Shown in pieces: positions 33,802 through 43,209 of a stretch of DNA of 64,000 bases. The notes beneath the pieces were generated by a model. The model searched no databases. It saw nothing but the letters and a program-made list of their open reading frames with translations, and was not told the origin of the DNA. The stretch's first letter is position 1, and each line of letters opens with the position of its first letter. The DNA lies in contig MNCI01023373.1 of assembly GCA_015680685.1 (NCBI GenBank), forward strand, positions 211,954 through 275,953, given 5' to 3'. The stretch comes from Gnetum montanum (lineage: Eukaryota; Streptophyta; Gnetopsida; Gnetales; Gnetaceae). The position numbers were made by a program, and so were the translations under genes.

Positions 33802-36800
33802 ATGGCTCCTAAAACTCATTTGGTTCTTGGGAAGATTGGGGAGGCAAAAAGACCCTGAGGCATGCACCACAAGCACGCGTTCTGATGCAGGAGAGCATAA
33901 CGTTGACCTAGTGAGTTTTCACGTCTTATTTACCCTTTTCATCTTACGCCTTCTATAGCTTTCTGCTCTGGTTTTGCAACTTATTTGTTTTGCTATTCAT
34001 ATTTTCTGTGGCCATGTTGTTTTAGCCTTTGTGTTGCCATGACCTCTTTTTTTTTGGTCGTGGCTATTGTGCAAGGGTTTCGTTGGAATTGAATGCAAGG
34101 CGATTGCCGCCACCGCGGTTGTTACAACTATAGGGCTAGGGCCATTTAAATTGTTTGACCTTGGCATGCCATGGGGTAAAACCCTCGAGAGGGTTTAGTT
34201 ATGTGTGATGTGGCACTGCAGAATGTGTTTTTTTTTAGTATGTTGTTAGTTGTTTCACTGCTACGCTAGGCTACTTGCAGGTTCTCACTATGCTAGGATT
34301 TCACATCCTTGCTACGGTATGTATGGACAAGGGGTTATGCTATGCTATATTTATGGTCTACTAGGCACTGCTATGTTGCACATATATTTCATTTAAATAT
34401 GATGCCAATATTTGCTGATTGCGTTGTGTAGGGTAGGGCCAAGATCTAGGTTGATCTTTTTGGATCTTGAAGGGGTCCTATGTCATGTGGGTAGACCTAT
34501 GGCCAACATTCCTTCTCCCCCGATACATGTGGAAGATCGAGCAGTTTGGTTCAGGGAAGGGGCACAAGACTTCTTGCAATTCCTTCTCAACCACTTTAGT
34601 CTGATGGTTTGGTCCTCCTTAGATGAGACATAGGCATCCAGCATAATAGAGGCCATGTTGCCAAGGACAAATCGGGACATCCTGAGATACCTTTCTGATG
34701 ATGCGACCACAAGCAGGCAAGGAGGAGGCTCCACCCAACACTCAATAGGGTTTTGGCATTTAGCCTGAATCAAGGATATGCTAGAATAGCAGTGCTATCA
34801 CTAGTACAGCACATTGTACCTCACACGCCACATGGTGACATACTTTCAGAATCCATAGGGGACTATCTATTATGTTGGTGGGTGAGTTTCGTGTCTTTGC
34901 TTTGCTTGGTTATGCAATGTTGGCCATACCTGGCTGAGTGCTGATAGTTTCTTCTTATCACCAAGTTCTATATTGACGATGATGGGGTTCATGACCAACC
35001 GGGTGAGTTGGCCATAATGCAGCTAGCCCTACAAGAATTTGCCTCTGCCAAGAGCTTGCGGGCGGGCATGATTGATCATTGCGGGGGGAATACCGTTCCT
35101 ACCTACGTACACTCACCACTTTCTACAATCAGTGTAGGGTGAAGGGTTGGCTGGACAAGAAGTGGAGAGAACCTTTCAAGTAGGTCACGCTCGAAGCAGT
35201 TTTGGCAGTTGAACTCCCGCTATTCCCATCACTGTATAGACCTGGTGGGTTAACAGGTAGGTTTCACATGCTTAAGTGTTTTCATAGTTTTTTTAGGTAC
35301 ATTTTGTGAACATTATTGTAGGGGAAAAGAAGCCTCGTGAGGTGATGGTGGTAACTACCAAGAGACAAGGGGAAACATCTACTTCAAATATGGTGAAGTA
35401 GCAGCAAGCCAGAGCTGGTTAGAATGAGGGGCCCCAGACCCCTTCCTCAAGAAAATCCAAAGGGATGGGCTTATGGATTTGCTCATGGCTCCAAATTTGG
35501 GCATCTCTACTACCAAGATGCTCATCTTGGTCAACTCCTTCTCTGGGCAGGAGAGCCATTTTTATACGTACGTGCAGGATGTGCGGGTGGTGATTGACAT
35601 TAATGACCAGCTATTTGCGAATTTTTTTGGCATCCCTTCTGATGGTGCCAACGTGGTGTTGAAGGCCAAGCAGGAGTTGATCCTTCAATAGTAGCATATC
35701 GAGGAGTGTCTGAGGCTCACCAAGGAGCGAAAGGGGTTCCCTATGGAAAAGCTTAAGGACGGTCCTATTGTGGGGATATACCTGGTTTTCCATGCCTATG
35801 CATTCCCTCAACTACTCACCCAAGGGAAGGTCCTCGAGCTTGAGCAGGCTTGGGTAATGCAAGAATTCATTGAGGAGGGGGCCCGTTATAACTGGTCCGA
35901 ATTCCTATCTAGTGGTTTGCGGGCCGAGATTTTGGGACTTTGTGAGCAAATGGAGTCCCGCTCTAACATACACTATATCTTCTACATATGTTGTTTAAAG
36001 CACTTCACGAGATTCCTAGTGGTCCAGGAGGATGGAGTCTAGTCTGAGCTAGATCACGACTAGATTTCCAAGCCATGGATTCAACAGGTCCTTTGGACTA
36101 TGCATGCCCAGGATCCCCTGAAAATGGTCAAGGAGTCGTTGTCTATAATGACTAAAGGTCTGGCAGTTTGTAGCGCTTGCGGCTAGGACAATTTGGGAGA
36201 GATGCTCCCTGTCATAACCGATAACGTGATGCAGGGTGAATGTCTCATATCTAAGACTGTACCTGTGGAGCTGTGAAGGAAGAGACCTCCCCTAGCTAGG
36301 GAAAGCCCTCATGAAGAGGAGGGACGAAGACTACAGCTCAAGCTGTGGAGAACGTAATCCCCCATTGGTAAGCATTTTTATATAATGTTTACTTTGCTAT
36401 TGTATGCTATTTTATGCTTTGTTAGGTAGTGCATCATAGCGTGGCATCTGTTTTGAGTTAACTTGTTTCAAATTGACGTATGTATGCCCTTTTGTGAGCA
36501 CAAGAAGAAGAAGGTGAAGAAGAAGGCGACAAGGAAGTATCGGCCCTCAGGACAGGAGTGACAAATAAAGACATGGGGGCCCCAATTTTGGAGGAAAGGG
36601 ACCTGGTCAAGAATAATGGAGCTCTTGCCTTTAAGGAAAGGGCTCATTCCATTAGGGAGCCTCTTCCTACCAACGAAGAGGTATCTCCCCAAAATAAAAA
36701 AGATACTGGTCTCCTAAAAGGAAAGGCACCAGTGCATGAGGTAGGGGCTTTCATGGACTTGGTCGAGCCTTCTACCGTGGCTACCACAGTCATCTTTCCT

Positions 36801-38179
36801 TGGCAAGAAGAAGGACCGCAGTCAGGCATTGGTGAGTTTATGAGATGTTTACCTCATCATAGTTCATTTTGGTTGTTCCTAACATGCTTAATTGTGTAAC
36901 AAGTGTTAATGCTGATGTCTTAGGACCTCCCCCACCTCGTGTGAAGTCATGGGCTGAAGTCCCCAACAAGTTTGCATTTGTTTAGGGACTTTTCGATGAC
37001 ATGATCAAACACCTTCAGTAGGCGGACCCTCGTGTAAGTAAGTAGGAGTGTTAATTATCCTTATGTTGCTACAATGAAACTTTTGAGTTTGTTGATTATG
37101 TTATGCTAACATGATTACTACGCTCTTTGTGCTGAACATCCTCTCAGCTCAAGTGGGACCCGGCGTGACCTATGGAGGTTAGTGTCATGCCCACACTCTT
37201 GCCTAACGTGACCAAGATGTCTCTTTGTACATTTGATGAGGCTTACAAATGTGTCTTTCACTCAGCACGCTCTTTGTGGGAGTGTAGATGCACCAATGAG
37301 GACCTATGGAAATGGGTCCAAAGGGCTGAGCAGAGAGAGGCCGAATTGACCACCGAGCTGAAGAACCTCAGGTCGAGGATCAATTTCCTCATAAACTGTA
37401 ACCTTGACCCTATAGATTTGAAAAGGGCTGTAGATGATTACGCTAGGTTTTGGACTGTTGTTCATCAAAATGTTGAATCCACCCATGAGATAGTTGAAAA
37501 ACAGATGCAGATGTACTTGCTAACTCAGAAGTGCCAAAATATGAAGGACATCAGCGCTAAGGTCTTTGAATGGGGGAAAACCTAGAGGGATCACAAACAT
37601 ACATACAAGCTAGAAAACAAAATCCATCGAAGATTGTATAAAGATGTTGTTGTGGAGGCATTCTCATATGAAACGTTTGTGAAGGCCATCGGTGCTTCTG
37701 AGGTCTATGCCAAGTTTAAAGAGTAGGTGAAGGTCACAGAGTCTCTTGACTTAAGGGTGAACCTTCCTATAGGAGAGACTGCAACCACCTCCCTTTCCTC
37801 GGAACCTCTAAAGTGGACGACCTTGGAAAGGGAGAAAGTTATTGCTGCAAATGGTGAGCCTAGTGATAGGCGTTAGATGGACATTTCGATAGAGAAGATT
37901 TGGTGTTGCCTCAAGCTTGGTCTAGATCAAATACCCCTTGAGATCGACGTAGGCTCCCCTAAGGTTAGTCGCTTTAATGCTATGCTATAGTTATCATTTA
38001 TTGCATTTGTTTCCCTAGCTAACTACTTCATTTTTGGGATACAGGCTCACAACGAAGGTGCGAGACACATGGAGGGAGGTAATGAAGAGCCAGTAGGAGG
38101 CAACACAGGAGTGGGTGATGCACAAGTAGATGAAGTAGAAGCAAACGATGAAGGTGATACGAACAAAGATAACTCATGA
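33802..38179 (+). pseudogene. Intron-containing antisense gene of E3 with FCP1-like domain
   Basis: This plus-strand gene lies between E3 protease and reverse transcriptase, opposite to pol. Exon 1 starts MAPKTHLVLGKIG (ACCATGG context). Exon 2 from 34432 holds an FCP1/NIF-type HAD domain: FLDLEGVLCH at the phosphatase motif-I place (34463-34480), then WFREGAQDFLQFLLNHFSLM and VWSS. Exon 3 carries FYIDDDGVHDQPGELAI. Exon 4 (35322-36367) carries a long middle region (LMDLLMAPNLGISTTKMLIL, YLVFHAYAFPQLLTQGKVLE). Exon 5 opens with a lysine-rich stretch, KKKVKKKATRKYR. Exon 7 is coiled, and exon 8 is acidic, ending at TGA 38177-38179. Introns with GT-AG borders include 33911-34431, 35257-35321, 36368-36503, 36832-36923, 37034-37146 and 37964-38044. 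HAD motif I normally has DxDGT; here it is DLEGV, so catalysis is doubtful. Several stops and frame changes show decay. Nuclear action is only an inference from the lysine-rich stretch. Confidence 0.65.
34432..34700 (+). other. FCP1/NIF-like HAD domain within the E3 antisense gene
   Basis: This segment corresponds to the start of the FCP1 homology domain found in CTD-phosphatases and plant NIF-like proteins. FLDLEGVL stands for the strand with motif I, a hydrophilic loop follows, then FREGAQDFLQFLL for the RPG-hEFL helix, and VWSS for motif II (usually W-S/T-S). After a stop comes MLPRTNRDILRYLSDDATTS. The first Asp of motif I is kept, but the second (general acid) is Glu. The same domain appears in E2 at 44960-45310. 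Confidence 0.6.
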
Positions 38180-38329
38180 TAGCATGGGACTTTCTTTTCT
38201 TTTGAAAATTTTTGAAAATTTTGCAAACATTTTCGATAGGAAAAATTTTTGAATGAAATGCGAAATTTCAAAAAGGAAACTGATTTTATATTAACTTATG
38301 TATTATGTAAAGTTTTCATGCTCTCGTAT

Positions 38330-38540
38330 GTTAGTTTTAGGCCATTTCGGGCCATTGCTAGTTTTTGGCCATTTCGGGCCGTTGCATAATAAGTTAAAGG
38401 AAAAGACGACAATGCTAGTTTTAGGCCATTTCAAGCCATTGGTGTAGTATGCTAGGAGAGTGGCATGTTGACAAAGTGGAATGCAATGGTGCTAGTTTTA
38501 GGCCATTTTGGGCCGTAGCATATCATGCCAAAAGGACAAC
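38330..38540. repeat. GCTAGTTTTAGGCCATTTCG repeats after the antisense gene
   Basis: Four copies of GCTAGTTTTAGGCCATTTCG or close variants lie at about 38332, 38358, 38413 and 38490. Each has the dyad GGCC-ATTTCG-GGCC (GGCCATTTCGGGCC). They sit about 150 bp after the stop of the antisense gene, mirroring the array before its promoter. Confidence 0.7.
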
Positions 38541-38889
38541 ATATTGACAAGGCAAGGAAATGGCAATTGTGTAAAGATAGCAACTAGGCAGGAAGTCGTA
38601 AGGCTGCTACACTATCCATAGCTGCCTCTTGACCTTTTGTGGGTTGATCGGAACGTAAGGTCGAGGCATTTCACTAGGGCCCCTAGTCATATCACTGTCC
38701 TTTGCTTGGAAGGGCAACTCAACCTATGCATTTTTGATTTGAGGGTCGGTTCGTTGGACCGATTCCTTCGTTTCATGATTAATGCATGCATGAATAGGTG
38801 CTTCATCTTTAGAGGTTGTAACTTCTAAACCCTGTTCCATGCCTACGTTGTTGATTGCTTTCATTACCACTTCATCACCATGGATTATC

Positions 38890-39329
38890 ACCTCCCTACC
38901 CATGTATGGTAAGTGGATTTGCTAGTGTATAGGTGAGGAGACAGTCCTAAGTTGTGCTAACCACAATCTTTCCAAGATTAGGTTAAACCTGGGCATTTCT
39001 TTAACCACGATGAACGTTGCGTCTATGGGGAACTGGTCCTTTGCTACAAAATTTACATGAACTGTGCCCTTCACCAGGATGCGTGCCCCATTGAAGGACC
39101 TCAGACACGATGTCACCATTGGTTTAATATGGTCGACCAATCCCAACTTATCTATAATAGGGAAGGAAATGACGTTTGTGGTAGCCCCATCATTGACATG
39201 TACTCTTTGGATCCAGTGTCGACCGACCCGAATTGTGATGAAGAGAGGCACTGTAGTCACTTGACCCCCTTCGGGATCTTCCTTAATGGTGTCACTGCTG
39301 AAAGTTAATTGAGGTATTGCAGACTCCAT
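38890..39329 (-). pseudogene. E3 aspartic protease
   Basis: The open minus-strand frame holds WIQRVHVNDGATTNVISFPI with DGA at the retropepsin active site. RILVKGTVHVNFVAKDQFPI and FIVVKEMPRFNLILERLWLA follow; NLILERLWL is the Tat-type NLILGRPWL strand with the Gly changed to Glu. The sequence continues past the stop at 38922 with IHLPYMGREVIIHGDEVV, the usual end of this domain. It matures gag and pol in related elements. The domain is well preserved except for the late stop. Confidence 0.8.
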
Positions 39330-39399
39330 GGGTACAGAGGGGAGTATGACCTAGTGGATCACTTCCTCTTACTCGCATGTTTTTGTCGACCAGAATCAT

Positions 39400-42214
39400 C
39401 GTTAACATGCATACTAGAGCCTTGCGGTAAGGTATAGATGTGATGACTAGGTCATACAAGCTCAATGTAGCATTTTTCTACTTTAGGGCTTGCCCGACCT
39501 GGGTGAGGGCATCCAAGAAGTCTTGGCCGCACACTTGTTTGACACTTTCCTCCTCTTTGATTTCTCCTAGAAGACGAATCTCTCAAGGAGAGATGACCTT
39601 GGACCTAGGTTCAGATCCTTGTCGGCAAGGTAATGCAGGTTGTGTAATCTTCTCGACCTTCATATTAGATGATGAAGATGCAAATGCAAGGGGTGAAGGC
39701 ATAGGTTTGAGGATACCCTTGATGGTACTTCCCTTTGACATCTCACCCACGAAGTAGGCTTCTCACCTTATAGGACGATGAGGTTGTTTAATGATGTTGC
39801 GTGGGATAGGGGCCATTGAAGACATTGGCCACCTAATGATGAATGGAGCTAGAGGTGTTAATTGATGAGACTGTGTGGCCTTGACAGTGGGTGATAACAA
39901 GGTAGATGCCCGTGGTGGGACTTTCAAGATAAAGGGCGGCTACGAGATCAGACCAACCATTGGTGGTGTTGGTGCACTATGTTGAGGCACACGGATCACA
40001 AAAGACTGGTGGGGTGGCATGGGATCATTGTCAATGCTGATGGTGTTGATTACATAATTGGCATTGTTGGCATTGAGGGGATCTATGTAGAAATACATAG
40101 ATTGATTTTCAGGGCATACTAGGTTGCTTTCATCTAGCATCAACTTCCCTAGATCGATCAATATTTGGATGTCATCATGCAACAAGAAAAATTAATTTGT
40201 GGTGTGACCACATAGTTGGTGGTAGTCACAAAACCTATCCAGCCTTAAAACCCTAGGAACTGGAGGCTCATTTGGCAAGGCCAAAGCGGGATTCCTAATG
40301 AGCTCATAGTAGTGTTGATGTCTTTTATTCTCTTCTTCTGACATCTACTTGTGTTGGATGTATCACATTGCCAACAGTTGCTTCAGGAGTTCTGAAGGTT
40401 TAAGAGGCAATGGGGTGTATTTCAAGCGATCTTTACGCTCAAAATTTGGTTTAGTGAATGCAGATGTCTCAAGCATAGATGCAGTAGGTTGAAGTGTTTG
40501 GCCCAATTTGGGCATAGTGTTAGCTGCAGGTAGGGCTGGTTTCTTGTTATTCTTGCTACTGCTGCTACTAGGCTTAGGTTTGGCCTCGGTCACCACAGTG
40601 GCCATTGTGTTTGTTGAGGCCTTACCTTTGTCCTTTTTTGCAAAGGTGTTTTTGTAAGGGATGTAGGCAATACAGGTCTTGTTTCATGCTCATCAGTTGG
40701 TCCAGCATGGTTTTTGGTTTCAAGTTGTACTTGAAGCGTGTCATGAACTGGTTCAGCATTCTTCCAAAGTTGAAATGGATGAACATGGTAATGCACGCTA
40801 CTAATCTAGGGCTTTTTTGACTAGGAACATGGCAAAGACAAATAATCATATGTGGCCATTATTGCAATAGCAAAGACTCTGATCGAAAACTGATGATATG
40901 TGCATTGGGATCTCCCTCCCCGTCGTACTTCGTGAAGTGTGGGAGCGGCATCCCAGGTGGTAATGTTAGATTAGGGATTGCAAGGCTGACAGGGTCATCC
41001 TGGTAAAAGTCCATGACTTGTACTGTGTTGGACCCAATAGCTTTGAGGTGTTTTATTTCCTCAGTAAGGGTCTGAATGAGCTGAAATGCTTAGTCTAGAC
41101 CTGGCGATGTTGTAGATGGTTGAGGGAACGTAGATGTAGCTCCCACATGTGGCATGGTGGTGGTGGCGATTTGACCCATCGATGGTGCCGTTGGGACCGC
41201 CCCCGCTAAAGGTGCTACTTGCATTATCCACCACCTGGTGGGTGGCATTGGTGGAGCAGTAATAGTGGGTTGAGTTGCCGGATAGACCATTTGGGTTACC
41301 AATGAGACAGACCATGACCCCGTGCTAGGATGTAGTGCTTGCAAGGTTGGGTAGGTCTGAGGGCAAGCATAATGAGATATCTGCGATGGTTGTAGAACAG
41401 TTGGAGAGGAAAACGGGGTTCACCACATGGACGGGCTTGGGCCTATTATTACGGGTGGAATGTATGCAAGTGTAGGAATTGACATAGAAGTTATATGTAG
41501 TTGTAGAGAACATACAGTATGAATATGCGGTAGGGTAGCTGCGATAGGCATGCTACGTACTACAGGAATGTGCTGATGAACAACTTGCAGCGGCACGGTT
41601 GCTGCAAATGCAATTAGGGAATAAGGGTGATGATATGCCAGGAATGTAGCCTAGCTACCCATTGCGGTTTTGGTTGTAGGTTGCTAAAGCGTTGGCATGA
41701 TGACAAAGGGAGTGGTGACAGGTAGCGAGTTGGCCCAGAGGGACTGGGTAGGTGGGACAGGAACGGGGTTGGCCTGACCTCCCTCGTCAGATTGGGAATC
41801 AAGTTCCTCCTGTCCATCTTGAAAGGTGTAATCCTGGTTGGACGCTATGTCTTGTTGCTTCCTAAGCTTGGTCAACTGGATTAGTTGATCTAGAAGCCTT
41901 TGGTATGCTTATGTTAAAGGCAAAGAAATGCCAAAGGTAGGAACAAATTCCTTCCTATTGCAGTAAGCAAACTTGAAGCTACATTTTTCTTTAAGTTCAT
42001 GTAAATCCAAGGGCATATTAGCCTACACCTTTTCACAAAGGAAACTGTAACGCTTGTTTTGCTGGGCCAGTCCCTCAGGTTCTCGATTTTGGATTCTGAG
42101 AGACCGACATGGTTCCTACGTTGGATTTAGTAGTTGTTTGGCACCAGTTATGCCTTGGACCATGAAGGGAACCTCCGCATTGAAGGTGTCAACAACGGTT
42201 GTGGCAGAAGCCAT
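39400..42214 (-). pseudogene. E3 gag, degenerate but fairly complete
   Basis: The ATG at 42214 (minus) opens MASATTVVDTFNAEVPFMVQ. An N-terminal helical part follows (LDQLIQLTKLRKQQDIA). A long Pro/Thr/Ser/Gln-rich linker runs from about 41800 to 41100. The capsid core begins near 40990 with LAIPNLTLPPGMPLPHFTKY and DGEGDPNAHI, continuing through FNFGRMLNQFMTRFKYNL. A Lys/Ser-rich part (EAKPKPSSSSSKNNKKP) and the end block with LGKLMLDESNLVCPENQSMY (about 40100) match the E2 gag. No CCHC knuckle is seen. There are several stops and frame changes. Confidence 0.75.
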
Positions 42215-42287
42215 TTCTAAGCAAGTGATTATGCAAAAAATGCAAGTGAAAAAGAACAGAAGGATTGAAAAAGTAACAAATGGTGGT

Positions 42288-43150
42288 TTTATGTCTTGCC
42301 AGATTCTAGAGGAACCGTCAAGGTGACCAATCTATATCATACAAAGCGTAAACAATCACAAAGGGTGTCATGTTTATGCCACTACATGATGAGGTATAGA
42401 GCACGTGCAAGAATACCGTAAGGCAAGTTTAGTTGACAAGGGATCAAGAAGGCTTTATGTCTCACAGGGTCCTGGAGGGACCATCGAGGCAACTGACTTG
42501 CACCACACAAGGTGTAAACAACCTCAAAGGGTGTCACATTTATGCCTATGCGAGCTAGGATGCAGAGAACATGCAAGACTACTATAAAAGGAAAGGCAAG
42601 TTAAATCGCCATTGGAAGGCTTTATGTCTTGTAGGGTTTTTTAGGAATCATTGAGGTGACTGATCTACACTGTACAATGCGTAAACAAGCACAAATGGGT
42701 GTCAAGTCTACGCTAATGCGATCTGGGGTGTGGAAGGCTTATGAGAATACCATAAGATGAGTAAATTAACCAGTGACCAAGTAGGCTTTATGTCTCGCAA
42801 GATCCTGGAGGGACTGTCAAGGCGACCAGTTTGTACCACATAGGATGGGGTACAGAACGCAAGTAAGACAGCGATAGGATGGGCAAGCTAAATAGCAATC
42901 AAGCAAGCTTTATATCTCGCAGGATCTCGGAGGGATCTTTGAGGTGACTAGTTTATACCACACGAGATGGGGTGTAGAACACATACAAGACAACTGTAGA
43001 ATGAGCTAGTTAACTGGCAATCAGAGGCCTTGTGTCCTATAGGGTTCCGAAGGAACCGTTGAGGTGACCGATCTGCACCGCACAAAGTGCAAATAACTTC
43101 AAGAGGGTGTCATGTTTATGCTCATGTGTACCAGGGTACAGAAGGCTTAC
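42288..43150 (-). repeat. Leader tandem repeat of E3, units of 166 and 121 bp
   Basis: The phrase TTTATGTCT-CGCAGG-TCC-GGAGGGACC recurs at 42288, 42454, 42621, 42787, 42909 and 43030. Spacings are 166, 167, 166, 122 and 121 bp, so three units are long and the last two lack about 45 bp. Each also has a GGCGACC-A-TGCACCACA block and, in long units, AAGGGTGTCA-GTTTATGC. The array fills most of the leader between primer site and gag of E3. Confidence 0.85.
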
Positions 43151-43186
43151 AAAACTACCGTAACACATGGAAAAGACACCAAAAGG

Positions 43187-43203
43187 CCCTCCTTCTAGCA
43201 CCA
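43187..43203 (-). other. E3 primer-binding site
   Basis: On the minus strand TGGTGCTAGAAGGAGGG follows the 5' LTR after GTTTTC. The E2 site differs by three bases (TGGCACTCGAAGGAGGG). It is not the initiator-Met site of E1 nor the TGGCGCC site of E5. The matching tRNA would end in CTAGCACCA. Confidence 0.75.
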
Positions 43204-43209
43204 GAAAAC

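Noticed and set aside
36468-36829. Minus-strand open frames opposite exon 5 of the antisense gene
   Set aside because: They are shadows of the plus-strand exon, which has the lysine-rich stretch and splice borders.
33802-38179. The intron-containing gene as an ordinary resident host gene
   Set aside because: Homologous pieces occupy the same antisense position in two other elements, and this copy lies inside LTRs with a perfect target duplication.
39057-39308. Plus-strand open frames over the E3 protease
   Set aside because: They mirror the well conserved minus-strand protease and have no motif of their own.
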